Position numbers and translations under genes: made by a program. From assembly GCA_949840955.1 (NCBI GenBank), contig CATKXV010000001.1, forward strand, positions 186,001 through 250,000: a DNA stretch of 64,000 nucleotides. Reading direction: 5' to 3'. The notes beneath the pieces are model-generated. The model had not been told where the DNA came from and made no database searches. It worked only from the letters and a program-made list of their open reading frames with translations. Below, piece after piece: positions 35,701 through 43,708 of this stretch; the stretch's first letter is position 1, and every line of letters begins with the position of its first letter. The stretch is from an uncultured Anaeroplasmataceae bacterium (GTDB taxonomy: Bacteria; Bacillota_I; Bacilli_A; Acholeplasmatales; Anaeroplasmataceae).

Positions 35701-38419
35701 CATATTCTAAAGAATCATAGGCTTGGTAAGCTTCATCCAATTGACTTAAAATTTTGATTTGAGCTTCTTCTAAAGTTAATGGTTCATTCACTAAGGCAAT
35801 ATTATCTAAAGACAATCTCTTAGCTGCTGAATTACTAGAAACAAATTGTACACCAATTACTTCCTTTACAGATAATTCAACATCCGTTACAAATGCCTCA
35901 CCATTAATTAGAATATTGGCTAGGCCTGTTTCAAAATCAAATTCAAAATAGATTCGAAGTGTTGTTACCTCTGTAATATTAATTTCAGTATCACCAAGAA
36001 TGAATTCCTTTGATTCATCTAAACGATATTTCACTAAATTATTATCAAAACGGATACCTAGAACTTCCTTTTTATTGGAGCCATAAAATTGAATAGGGGT
36101 CCAAGAATTTCCTGCATCAATGGTTCTTACATTCACATAGCCCTTAAGAATGCCATCGAGCTTACCAAAATCTAATACAAGCTTAGTAGCTCCATTCATT
36201 GAAGGATCATCTATCAATTCTGCTCTATTGTTTCCATTCGCATCTTGTCTAATCACAACATAGTTTGTATCATAGGTTACAGCCTCTTCTGGATTCTTTG
36301 AATTCTTTGCGAAGGCTCCATAGACACCTTTAGTTCCCCAAACACCATCCCATTCAGGTAGCTTACTATCCTTATCATAGCCAACAAAGGTTTCATTTAA
36401 AATTAAATTTTCGTCTTGGATTAATTCACCATAGAGTGTATCTGCTGTACAGAATACCTTTGAAGAAATGTCTGTACCCTCAACGGTTGCAGTGATCACA
36501 ATTTGTTCTGTACCCTGAGAAAGCATACGAACCTCAGCTTCTAAACCTAATTCATCTGTAGGAGTAACCTCTGCTACTGTTGGATCTGAAGACTTCCATA
36601 TGATTTTAACATTGGTTGCATCAAGAGGTGTAGGGATAACGCTTAAGATTTCACTTGTATGGTTTGGAGTTAATGTGATTCGGTCGACATCTCCTTCTCC
36701 AACCCTCACACTGATGCTAGTTACAGGTACAGCCTTCTTTTCAACTATAATTTTACAGGTTGAGGTAAGTCCCTTATGTGTTGCTGTTATTGTAACCTCT
36801 CCATCAGAAATTGCAGTAACTAGACCATTTTCATCAACTACAGCAATATCCTCATTGGAGGACGTCCATACAATTTCCTTATTTAATATATTTTCAGGAG
36901 TGAAAACTACATTCAACTGAATTGTATCATTAACTAATAAGGTAATTTGAGATGGGGAAACCTGAATATGTGTAGCCTCAGTTTCTGTCCAATGGGCATA
37001 TAAGGTTAAATTAGAAGAAATTGAGGTTTCCTCTAGATTAACTAAAGTACCACCCTCCTCTTCAGTAAACCAACCTACAAACGTATATTGATCCTTAAAA
37101 GGATTTTGTGGAGCAACTACTAAATTTCCATATTGAACATCCTGCTCATCTAGTTTGGTTCCATCTACATAGAAGACAACCTTATAGGTATTGATAACCC
37201 ATTTTGCATGAATCGTTGTATCCTGAGTAATAACATCCTTTTCAAAATCCCATTGATTTTGACATGAAATTTCTTTATACCAACCAGCAAAGGTATAGCC
37301 ATCTTTTGTTGGAGCTAAAGGAGCTGTAGCATAATTCATATACTCAACTTCTTGAGCAGCTATAGAAGTTCCACCATAGGTTGCAAAGCTAACCTGGTAT
37401 TGATTTGCAGACCATTTTGCATAAAGAGTCATACTTTCTGTAACAAGGTCCGTATCAAAATGGAATTCTTCTGTCAAAGTACCATTGGTATCCTTAAACC
37501 AGCCAACAAAGGTATAGCCTTCTCTTGTTGGATCCTCAGGTCTTTGGATTGTAGTACCTACAGGAACATTATCATAAGGAGCAACAGGGCTACCTTCCTT
37601 TGAATTAAAGATAACCTTTACTTTATCTCCGGCTTCAGGCTTTGCCTCCCATTTGGCATAAAGCGTAATATCCTTAGTAATAAGCGTATTTACAAAATCA
37701 AAGGCAGTCTTTAGCTCAGCATCCTTATACCAGCCTACAAAAATAAACTGATCCTTTGTAGGACTTGTAGGACGAGTAGCCTTTTCATTTTCCTTTATGG
37801 TTTGAGAAGCAACCTCAGTACCTCCATTGGAATTAAAGGATAGGGTATAATATACTACTTTTTTCTCCCATTTGGCATATAGGGTTACATCCTTCGTTAC
37901 TGTTTCTGTTTCAAAATTCCAAGCATTATTACATTCTGGATCCTTAAACCAACCAACAAAGGTATATTTATCCTTTGTAGGATCAGTAGGCTTCTTAACC
38001 TTTTCATTTGCTTTAATGCTTTGATTCTCTATTGTACTCCCACCATTTGTATTAAATACGACTGTATATGTAATAGGAGCTGGAGTATCCTTCTTTTCCC
38101 ATTTTGCGTATAGGGTTACATTACCCATCACAGTATCCGTTTCAAAATCCCACTTCGTTTTACAGGTGGATTCCTTATACCAGCCCATAAACGTGTAGCC
38201 TTCTTTCTTTGGATCTGTTGGTTTTGTTGCCTTTTTCCCTTTTTCAATTGCTTGGCTTGCAATTGCATCTGCACCCTGAGTATCAAATGACACAGTATAT
38301 TTCTCTTCTTCCACTACAGGTGGATTTGGCTTTTCTGGTTCTTTTTCTGTTTTACAGGAAGCCAAGGCAAATACTGCAAGCACTGTACCGAGTGCTAAGA
38401 AAACTTTTTTCTTTCTCAT
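32741..38419 (-). CDS. Giant InlB-repeat surface lipoprotein with Ig-like, lectin-like and helical domains (no lyase domain)
   Basis: 1892 aa, first gene of the operon. Signal peptide MRKKKVFLALGTVLAVFALA with lipobox LASC, almost identical to the next gene's. Six InlB repeats (~36-478), two bacterial Ig-like (Big_2) domains (~478-660; IVWTSSNEDIAVVDENGLV is diagnostic), a LamG/CBM-like beta domain (~660-875), a long helical region (~876-1360) of FIVAR-like and coiled segments, beta-rich domains, a seventh InlB repeat (~1690-1745) and a C-terminal beta domain. No catalytic motif is recognised, so it is probably an adhesin or substrate-binding partner of the two lyases (inference). Confidence 0.88.
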   Translation of the reverse strand: MRKKKVFLALGTVLAVFALASCKTEKEPEKPNPPVVEEEKYTVSFDTQGADAIASQAIEKGKKATKPTDPKKEGYTFMGWYKESTCKTKWDFETDTVMGNVTLYAKWEKKDTPAPITYTVVFNTNGGSTIENQSIKANEKVKKPTDPTKDKYTFVGWFKDPECNNAWNFETETVTKDVTLYAKWEKKVVYYTLSFNSNGGTEVASQTIKENEKATRPTSPTKDQFIFVGWYKDAELKTAFDFVNTLITKDITLYAKWEAKPEAGDKVKVIFNSKEGSPVAPYDNVPVGTTIQRPEDPTREGYTFVGWFKDTNGTLTEEFHFDTDLVTESMTLYAKWSANQYQVSFATYGGTSIAAQEVEYMNYATAPLAPTKDGYTFAGWYKEISCQNQWDFEKDVITQDTTIHAKWVINTYKVVFYVDGTKLDEQDVQYGNLVVAPQNPFKDQYTFVGWFTEEEGGTLVNLEETSISSNLTLYAHWTETEATHIQVSPSQITLLVNDTIQLNVVFTPENILNKEIVWTSSNEDIAVVDENGLVTAISDGEVTITATHKGLTSTCKIIVEKKAVPVTSISVRVGEGDVDRITLTPNHTSEILSVIPTPLDATNVKIIWKSSDPTVAEVTPTDELGLEAEVRMLSQGTEQIVITATVEGTDISSKVFCTADTLYGELIQDENLILNETFVGYDKDSKLPEWDGVWGTKGVYGAFAKNSKNPEEAVTYDTNYVVIRQDANGNNRAELIDDPSMNGATKLVLDFGKLDGILKGYVNVRTIDAGNSWTPIQFYGSNKKEVLGIRFDNNLVKYRLDESKEFILGDTEINITEVTTLRIYFEFDFETGLANILINGEAFVTDVELSVKEVIGVQFVSSNSAAKRLSLDNIALVNEPLTLEEAQIKILSQLDEAYQAYDSLEYDEANWEALENIYNEAYELINTAEDKALLQGLLDQAILDMKAVETIEATALRESKEAALAEINAVDKSLYTLNIDALNELLEEAENNIMNAKTIEEVDQALALGTENISMVEQDEVAIVTLKNKALADLALVDGGPTAFTTDVTLTFKNDDGTAASKTYNNKSTYKIAYDGGVVAIEAVATLKEGQTYLDVKALIEAELAKATTSIANCSTNEELLASAKSEMTKHIRDYKVTDRSLENIPDCEVPEGDPEYYDKNVIIRELNDILRSREDNINAVSDISKIQVEITEAENYIDTFLQTYKTTFAELKTELLDAYTAYYESLIENYEEVSEEYQALTSAYTKGLEQMNALTSGKAVLNATYRTARNGLTLVISCYDYVKELGTYAQEVKAELPFVSSDFATTLDNKVLEGATGIKEVLAKENANSSDLLAAFTSAKESIDAVVAELKNTAYTISIEGKLDTFTRKYGETFTLADVHVTAQNVLAVHVMDAEGNYAPIASEDKVAVYEDMVILVDVEDIEGFEKTIQWRGADYIADTTEDGTSLIAGEPFVADERAQTNFFDINITGEAYYVDTNNNFGSPFQGVTFEGESFESVIRTPVGSKLDNSANPYCITFKENVVNVNIYVTLRDSTGAKERSGSTFYAINDNPAVELSGVSKKLTIEKLNAGDVVTVYAKNTNTSGGNLLLCGIDATIDASKASKDVSVQWGETSDPIQYHYFDVIEAVEGPSSTEGVFLYWYHIVDEEEVRFESKAYPSGTKLVMLPKYATSNVSITYVVDGASTMKEYYVAEGSQGIDAPSNPVKEGYRFVGWFTEGDVEFDFAAVTAGTTVTLTAKFEEIMPESDQLLATSYPNLSKAVLNLKSEKEYFTITSEGNFSYNTAGALEATGSSRIITVTAGENVKSMSFVIELSIGDSGGLTSKNGSIKVTGTGQIKVSGSYVAIANQSISVAKNKVQIEITLTAGQTASFTPSTSRLNFYSTTATVTPNA

Positions 38420-38444
38420 TTCCTTATTAAAATTCTCCTTTCTA

Positions 38445-38474
38445 TAGAAAGCGCTTTAAGTAAGCGTTTTACAT
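38445..38474 (-). promoter_or_regulatory. Two adjacent CcpA/LacI-family operator-like boxes
   Basis: GAAAGCGCTTT (38447-38457) and GTAAGCGTTTTAC (38460-38472) each carry a central CG within a partial palindrome, as in catabolite-responsive elements or LacI-family operators. They lie just after the predicted transcription start, a position suited to repression. Outer bases differ from the strict cre consensus, so the regulator may be CcpA or a local LacI-type protein. Confidence 0.55.
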
Positions 38475-38481
38475 AGTATAT

Positions 38482-38511
38482 ATTATACCCCCCCCCATAT
38501 AGTTTTGTCAA
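38482..38511 (-). promoter_or_regulatory. Promoter of the lipoprotein operon with a G9 tract in its spacer
   Basis: Reading leftward: TTGACA (38511-38506), an 18-nt spacer whose last nine bases are all G (C9 on the plus strand, 38488-38496), then TATAAT (38487-38482). Both boxes are perfect consensus. Spacer length would change with slippage of the homopolymer, moving between good and poor promoter geometry. Confidence 0.85.
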
Positions 38512-38532
38512 TTGTTAATCTATAGTTTTTTT

Positions 38533-38566
38533 GAAAAAATAAAAGGCTTAACTTTCATCAAGCCTT
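38533..38566 (-). terminator. Terminator of the thiT operon
   Basis: Leftward AAGGCTT / AAGCCTT stem overlapping the stop at 38558, followed by TTATTTTTT. Confidence 0.7.
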
Positions 38567-38992
38567 CTTTTTTGTATCAGAAATATAACTAAAAAGTAAG
38601 TATGCAATCAAAACCAATCCTAGGATGCCTATATACAGGTACTCTTGATTCTCTATGAAGGGCTTTTGCTTAGCTAATGCCTTAAAGAAAACACCCAAAG
38701 GATAGAAGGTAAGCAGTGTTGCTATAACACTAAAGGAAGCATAATAGGGAAGTGTCAAATCCTTATTCTTTTTATAGCCATAGATACTATAAATTCCATA
38801 GACAAGAAGTGAGCATCCACATAGGAAATAAACGATCATATCCATATCAAGCGAAATATCCGTTCCATAACCATCATCATAGATTTCAAAGCTGAAGCAA
38901 AACTCTATAATACATATGACCATAAAAAGGACAGCAAATAAAACAATCATTCCTCTTTTTAAAAGCTCACTATTTGATTTTAGACTCTTCAA
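38558..38992 (-). CDS. Small four-TM membrane protein co-transcribed with thiT
   Basis: 144 aa, no recognised family. Four hydrophobic segments are visible (MIVLFAVLFMVICIIEF, MIVYFLCGCSLLVYGIYSIY, YYASFSVIATLLTFYPLGVF, YIGILGLVLIAYLLFSY) with a basic tail. The start is a TTG overlapping the end of thiT by 23 nt, with GGAGG 9 nt upstream; an ATG at 38950 is the alternative. The shared transcript suggests a role linked to thiamine uptake, or simple read-through; undecided. Confidence 0.75.
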   Translation of the reverse strand: MKSLKSNSELLKRGMIVLFAVLFMVICIIEFCFSFEIYDDGYGTDISLDMDMIVYFLCGCSLLVYGIYSIYGYKKNKDLTLPYYASFSVIATLLTFYPLGVFFKALAKQKPFIENQEYLYIGILGLVLIAYLLFSYISDTKKKA

Positions 38993-39641
38993 TTTCTTTA
39001 ACCTCCTTCTTTTCTGTTTCCAGAGTTTCTAAAAACTGGGGATAAAATTTTGCAATCAAAAGCATGGTTCCCGTACAAATGATGAGATTTGGAATACAAT
39101 AGGCACCATTATATAGGAAGGAATAGAGCCAGGATGTATCTGCAATATTCCAAAAGCTAGCCCCCTGATTTAACCAAAATACGCCACCTGCAACAACATG
39201 ACAGGTGTATTTGAGAAGTCCAGCTATACCACAGCCTACGACAATCCATAAGCATTTTAAGGATTTTTTTTCATTTTTCTTATAAAGACTAGCAAAAAAT
39301 CCAGCAAATCCGACAACAGTATAGGCTAAAATATAATCCAGCATTATCTGCAAAAACGGACCCATAACCTGTAAAAATGAACTTTCAAATGAGGAAGCAT
39401 TAATGACATATATTCCTCCAAGCATTTGTACAAGGCTTACAATTAGACCACAAAGTATCCCTGGAAATAGTCCTCTTCTATAACTGATTAAGAGGATGGG
39501 TACCATCGCAAAGCCTATGGATCCTCCACTAGCAAATACACCTCGAAAGATTCCTCCCTGAAGTGCATCGAGTGCAAAGGCTAAAGCAGCAAAGATCGCT
39601 ACCTCTGCAAGCACTCTTGTTGAAAATTTTTGTTTTTTCAT
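38970..39641 (-). CDS. thiT: ECF transporter S component for thiamine, ThiT-like
   Basis: 223 aa with six membrane segments. The ThiT signature regions ALAFALDALQGGIF, GFAMVPILLISYRRGLFPGILCGL and KYTCHVVAGGVFW are present; substrate specificity is supported by the TPP riboswitch directly upstream. It needs the shared ECF energising module (EcfA, EcfA', EcfT), which is not in this window. The ATG at 39641 has GGAG 6 nt upstream. An ATG at 39716 would lie inside the riboswitch and is rejected. Confidence 0.93.
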   Translation of the reverse strand: MKKQKFSTRVLAEVAIFAALAFALDALQGGIFRGVFASGGSIGFAMVPILLISYRRGLFPGILCGLIVSLVQMLGGIYVINASSFESSFLQVMGPFLQIMLDYILAYTVVGFAGFFASLYKKNEKKSLKCLWIVVGCGIAGLLKYTCHVVAGGVFWLNQGASFWNIADTSWLYSFLYNGAYCIPNLIICTGTMLLIAKFYPQFLETLETEKKEVKEIEESKIK

Positions 39642-39656
39642 TTTGTTCTCCTTTAA

Positions 39657-39680
39657 TAAAAAAATGTCCGCTAGGACATG
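39657..39680 (-). terminator. Riboswitch-controlled terminator upstream of thiT
   Basis: Leftward ATGTCC TAGC GGACAT hairpin followed by seven T residues, between the TPP aptamer and the thiT ribosome binding site: the expression platform for transcription attenuation. Confidence 0.85.
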
Positions 39681-39717
39681 CATAAAAAAGAATATAAATG
39701 AGATGAAATTCCTCATA

Positions 39718-39796
39718 TTATTCCCTACGCTAGCATTACCTAGATCAGGTTAAGGGTAGATCCTTATCCTCTCAGGCTCATCGCCTCCCCTTAATA
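39718..39796 (-). promoter_or_regulatory. TPP (thiamine pyrophosphate) riboswitch aptamer
   Basis: Reading leftward, the THI-box landmarks appear in order: GGGGAGGCGATGAGCCTGAG (pyrimidine-sensing arm with CTGAGA), ACCCTTAACCTGATC, and TAATGCTAGCGTAGGGA, closing the P1 stem. It precedes thiT with a terminator in between, so TPP binding should stop transcription. Confidence 0.95.
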
Positions 39797-39887
39797 TGAC
39801 AACTCCATTATAAACCAAGCCTTGCAAAAAAGCAATATTATTCAAATGAAATTCATTCCTTCCTTCATATTTTGTCTTTTTAAAATT

Positions 39888-39930
39888 AAAAAAAGATGCT
39901 TATAAGCACTTTTTTATGTCTATAAGCATC
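39888..39930 (-). terminator. Terminator downstream of the lepA-HIT-immunity operon
   Basis: Leftward GATGCTTATA / TATAAGCATC, 10 bp perfect, with seven T residues after it. It lies about 120 nt past the immunity gene stop. Confidence 0.75.
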
Positions 39931-40048
39931 CTAACACTTCTTATAAAGCTACCTCTTCCGTGTTTTGCACTGTGGGTGAAATCGGCTATTTATGACTTGA
40001 GTAAGCTATAGAATCTGTTAGGCTCACCCAATAAATTGTGATTTGGAA

Positions 40049-40510
40049 TTATTTATATGACAATTCTATTAGCTTGTTGAATTGCCAATTTCTTTCTTCG
40101 ATTACCTTTTCTAAATCATTTTCATATAATAGATTGATAACCTTTATAGCATAATCGCTAGTGATTATAGAATGTTCCTTCATATGAGCACTTCCGATTG
40201 CTTGTCCAACAACTCTAATTATGGTTTTTATTAATTCATCCGTTTGCTCTCTTGCAATTTTATGAATTCTAAACCCTGCTTGTCTTACATCATATATTCT
40301 TGCTTCACTTACTTGAGATAACTCGCTTATTTTAAATCCTTCATTGATCTCCGGAAATTTGCTAACATCTACATTGGATATTTCAATAATATGTTTTGCA
40401 ATCTCTATTGACCATTTTGCCAATGTAATTTTATTTTGCTTCTCATATGTTTTGTCTATTTTATTCCTAACCTCATCAGCATCAACAATTTTAATTTTCC
40501 GAATCGTCAT
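40049..40510 (-). CDS. Putative Imm5-like immunity protein
   Basis: 153 aa, all helical. The block RVVGQAIGSAHMKEHSIITSDYAIKVINLL resembles the GQAxxxAHxxxHxxxAxxYAxKA region of the 'putative immunity protein' (Imm5-like) family of polymorphic toxin systems. No toxin gene is nearby, so it may be an orphan protecting against toxins from neighbours (inference). It starts 24 nt after HIT, with only a weak ribosome binding site. Confidence 0.6.
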   Translation of the reverse strand: MTIRKIKIVDADEVRNKIDKTYEKQNKITLAKWSIEIAKHIIEISNVDVSKFPEINEGFKISELSQVSEARIYDVRQAGFRIHKIAREQTDELIKTIIRVVGQAIGSAHMKEHSIITSDYAIKVINLLYENDLEKVIEERNWQFNKLIELSYK

Positions 40511-40534
40511 ATATAGTCTCTTTTACAAATAGCT

Positions 40535-40963
40535 TTATTCAGCCTCATAATTTTCTATAATTTTTTTTGCAACCTCTTGACAAGCCTTTTCATCTACAAG
40601 ATTTCCTGTATTCATAATAAAGGTTCCACCCCATTCTGCTTTTCCTTCGTATTTTGGACAAAGGTGAAAATGGAGATGTCCTAGAGTGTCTCCATAGGCT
40701 CCATAGTTGATGCGATCTGGATGATAGGCCTTTTGGATTGCTCTTGCAACATCAGATACATCCTTCATAAAGGCATTTCTTTCCTTTTCGCTTAAATCTT
40801 GAATTTCTGCTATATGATCCTTTTTATAGGCAACAATCATCCTTCCCGGATGAGTTTGATCCTTAAATACAATTACAGAAGAGGTTTCTGTTTCAAAGGC
40901 TAAATATCCAAATTTAGCTAGTGCCTCTCCATAGGCACAATAGGGACAATTCGTTTTTTTCAT
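40535..40963 (-). CDS. HIT-family nucleotide-binding protein
   Basis: 142 aa. The catalytic histidine-triad motif HLHFHLCPK lies near residue 95, and an N-terminal CPYC pair is present, as in Firmicutes HIT hydrolases. It likely hydrolyses nucleoside phosphoramidates or dinucleoside polyphosphates; the substrate is not known. It begins 16 nt after the lepA stop and so belongs to that operon. Confidence 0.92.
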   Translation of the reverse strand: MKKTNCPYCAYGEALAKFGYLAFETETSSVIVFKDQTHPGRMIVAYKKDHIAEIQDLSEKERNAFMKDVSDVARAIQKAYHPDRINYGAYGDTLGHLHFHLCPKYEGKAEWGGTFIMNTGNLVDEKACQEVAKKIIENYEAE

Positions 40964-40979
40964 CTTTTGCTTCTCCTTT

Positions 40980-42803
40980 TTAATCCTCTGTAGAAAGAAT
41001 AGCTAAGAAGGCATCCTGTGGAACATCTACACTACCAATGGCCTTCATTTTCTTCTTTCCTTCCTTTTGCTTTTCTAATAATTTCTTTTTTCTTGAGATA
41101 TCTCCACCATAGCATTTGGCTAATACATCCTTGCGAAGTGCCTTAATATCACTTCGGGCTATTACCTTATGATTGATTACAGCCTGAACAGGAATCTCAA
41201 ATAAATGTCGTGGAATAATTTCCTTGAGCTTTTCTACAATGATTTTTCCTCTTGCATAAGCAAAGTCCTTATGAACAATGGTAGATAGAGCATCTACTAC
41301 ATCGCCATTGAGCATAATATCCATTTTTACAAGCTTAGAGGCTTCATAATCTCCAAGCTCATAATCAAAGGATGCATATCCCTTGGTATAGCTTTTGAGC
41401 TTATCGAAAAAATCAAATACAATTTCCAAAAGAGGAATATTATAATGAAGTACAGCTCTTGTTTCCTCTATATACTGCATATCCACAAAGATTCCTCTTT
41501 TTTTCTGACATAGATCCATAACAGCTCCAATATAATCGGTTGGTGCCATAATGGTTGCCTTAACAAAGGGTTCTTCAATATGGTCAATGGTTTGAATGCT
41601 AGGTAATCCACTTGGATTATCAATTTCTATCATACTTCCATCCGTTAAATATACATGATAAGAAACGGATGGGGCTGTTGCTATTAGCTCAATTCCAAAT
41701 TCTCTAGAGATTCTTTCCTTTATGATATCCATATGAAGTAATCCTAGGAAGCCTGTTCTAAAGCCAAAGCCCAAAGCCTGTGAGGTTTCAGGCTCAAATA
41801 CAAGAGCTGCATCAGAAAGCTTTAGCTTGTCTAAGGCATCTCTTAAGTCATTATATTGCTTAGAGTCAATGGGATATAGACCACAGAATACCATCGGATT
41901 GAGCTTTCTGTATCCCTCTAAGGGAATATCAGCATGCTGGGCACAGGTGGTAATGGTATCTCCTACTCGTACATCTTGTATATCCTTAATGGATGCTGTA
42001 ATAAAGCCAACATCCCCTGCCATTAAATAGTCTCTTTGAACCTCCTTTGGTGTTCTTACACCTAGCTCAACGACCTGATATTTTGCACCTGATGCCAAAA
42101 ATTCAATGGTATCTCCTTTTCGTATAATTCCTTCTTTCACACAAACTAAGACAACCACCCCTCGATAGGGATCAAAGGCACTATCAAAAATTAAAGCACG
42201 GGTTGGAGCTAAAATATCTCCACTTGGTGGAGCTATGTAGGAAACAATTTGCTCTAATACATCTCTTACTCCAAAGCCTGTTTTTGCTGAGGCCAATACA
42301 GCCTCAAAGGCAGGAATGCCAATCACATCTTCAATCTCCTGCTTTGCCCGTTCAGGATCTGCGGAGGGTAAATCAATTTTATTAATTAAAGGTAGGATTT
42401 CTAAATTATTATCCATTGCTAAATAAACATTCGCAAGCGTCTGAGCCTCAACCCCCTGAGTAGCATCAACAACTAAAATGGCACCCTCACATGCTGCAAG
42501 GCTTCTAGATACCTCATATGTAAAGTCAACATGGCCTGGGGTATCAATTAAATGAAACTCATATTCTAACCCATTTTTTGCTTTATACACTAAGCTTACC
42601 GAGTTGAGCTTTATGGTGATTCCTCGTTCACGCTCAAGCTCCATAGAATCCAAAATTTGCTCCTGCATTTCTCTTTTTTCTACCGATTCACAGATTTCTA
42701 ATATACGATCAGCTAAGGTTGATTTTCCATGGTCGATATGAGCGATAATGCAAAAATTTCGAATCATTTTTTGACGTTTTTTCATTTGTTCTAAATCCTG
42801 CAT
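40980..42803 (-). CDS. lepA: Elongation factor 4 (LepA), translational GTPase
   Basis: 607 aa, normal length. GTPase motifs are AHIDHGKST (G1, ~22-30), RERGITIK (G2), DTPGH (G3) and NKIDLPSA (G4). Domains II and III follow, and the LepA-specific C-terminal domain is intact ([20 protein letters not shown]). It back-translocates stalled ribosomes. GGAAG precedes the ATG. Confidence 0.98.
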   Translation of the reverse strand: MQDLEQMKKRQKMIRNFCIIAHIDHGKSTLADRILEICESVEKREMQEQILDSMELERERGITIKLNSVSLVYKAKNGLEYEFHLIDTPGHVDFTYEVSRSLAACEGAILVVDATQGVEAQTLANVYLAMDNNLEILPLINKIDLPSADPERAKQEIEDVIGIPAFEAVLASAKTGFGVRDVLEQIVSYIAPPSGDILAPTRALIFDSAFDPYRGVVVLVCVKEGIIRKGDTIEFLASGAKYQVVELGVRTPKEVQRDYLMAGDVGFITASIKDIQDVRVGDTITTCAQHADIPLEGYRKLNPMVFCGLYPIDSKQYNDLRDALDKLKLSDAALVFEPETSQALGFGFRTGFLGLLHMDIIKERISREFGIELIATAPSVSYHVYLTDGSMIEIDNPSGLPSIQTIDHIEEPFVKATIMAPTDYIGAVMDLCQKKRGIFVDMQYIEETRAVLHYNIPLLEIVFDFFDKLKSYTKGYASFDYELGDYEASKLVKMDIMLNGDVVDALSTIVHKDFAYARGKIIVEKLKEIIPRHLFEIPVQAVINHKVIARSDIKALRKDVLAKCYGGDISRKKKLLEKQKEGKKKMKAIGSVDVPQDAFLAILSTED

Positions 42804-42904
42804 TGTATCACTTCCTATTCTTTATTTATTCTATCAAAAATACCTCTTTTTTTCAATATATTCTTCCTTTTAAACGATAAAACTTCATCGATATCTAATT
42901 TTCA

Positions 42905-42948
42905 TAAAAAAACAACTCCTTTGAATTGATGATCCATGGAGTTGTTTT
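42905..42948 (-). terminator. Terminator of the PadR-DUF1700-DUF4097 operon
   Basis: Leftward AACAACTCC / GGAGTTGTT with seven T residues, about 10 nt past the stop. Confidence 0.85.
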
Positions 42949-42958
42949 ACAAGGAGAT

Positions 42959-43708
42959 TTACTTTTTATAAAGAATCGTTTGATTTCCCAAGGAAACATC
43001 ATAGGTGATAGAGGTTTTTCCATTTCCTAAGCCATTTATGGTATAAGCCTCCTCCTCACGATTTAAATGGAGGGTCATATTTCCCAAATCTGCTTGAATC
43101 CTTCCCGTTTGAAGAATATCTCCCTGGAAGGTTAGATTCCCAGCATTCAATTTCATAGCTACAGTATCAAATATCGTATCCTTCATTTTAATATTTCCTG
43201 CATTAGCTTCTAGGGTTGATGTACTAGCTGTCACCTGATTGAGCTCAAGATTTCCGGCACTAACCTTAATGTCTAAATTTGAAATATTGATTTTATCTAA
43301 GCAGACATTGGCAGCATTTACATCTAACACAAGCTCGTCTAAAGCATTATGAATATATAAAACACTCGTATCTATCAAGGAAAAGCCAAAATGTACTTTA
43401 TAGTTTTGAACAACGCGAAGCGTCTGTTCTTCCTTATTATAATCGATATCATAGGTCATATGCTTACCTTCATAATAATGGAAGAGATTTTGATCCTCTG
43501 TATAGCAGATTTTCAGTGTTTCAGCACTTCCTGAAAAATAAATCTTTTTCACTTCCTCAAGCTCTAAGGATTTTTCCTCAAGGGTTGGATCCATAAAAGT
43601 CTTTTTAATTTCCTCATTAAAATCCAATTGAGTACTTGCAATCACAGTAATACCCGTTCCTAACAAAGTAATCAGTATACCTGTTCCAATCCATCTTCTT
43701 ATCTTCAT
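42959..43708 (-). CDS. DUF4097-type surface or adhesin-like beta-helical protein
   Basis: 249 aa. One N-terminal membrane segment (IGTGILITLLGTGITVIA) is followed by an extracytoplasmic domain of short beta repeats with recurrent (N/S)AGN motifs: VSAGNLEL, ANAGNIKM, LNAGNLTF. This is characteristic of DUF4097. Function is unknown, but it is regularly grouped with DUF1700 and PadR. The ATG overlaps the DUF1700 stop. Confidence 0.85.
   Translation of the reverse strand: MKIRRWIGTGILITLLGTGITVIASTQLDFNEEIKKTFMDPTLEEKSLELEEVKKIYFSGSAETLKICYTEDQNLFHYYEGKHMTYDIDYNKEEQTLRVVQNYKVHFGFSLIDTSVLYIHNALDELVLDVNAANVCLDKINISNLDIKVSAGNLELNQVTASTSTLEANAGNIKMKDTIFDTVAMKLNAGNLTFQGDILQTGRIQADLGNMTLHLNREEEAYTINGLGNGKTSITYDVSLGNQTILYKK

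Noticed and set aside
39642-39716. Upstream in-frame start for thiT
   Set aside because: It would place coding sequence through the riboswitch terminator hairpin and lacks a ribosome binding site; the ATG at 39641 has one.
39958-40035. GGGTGA...TCACCC inverted repeat downstream of the immunity gene
   Set aside because: The arms are 6-7 bp with a ~45-nt loop and no T-run, so neither a terminator nor an RNA family could be supported.
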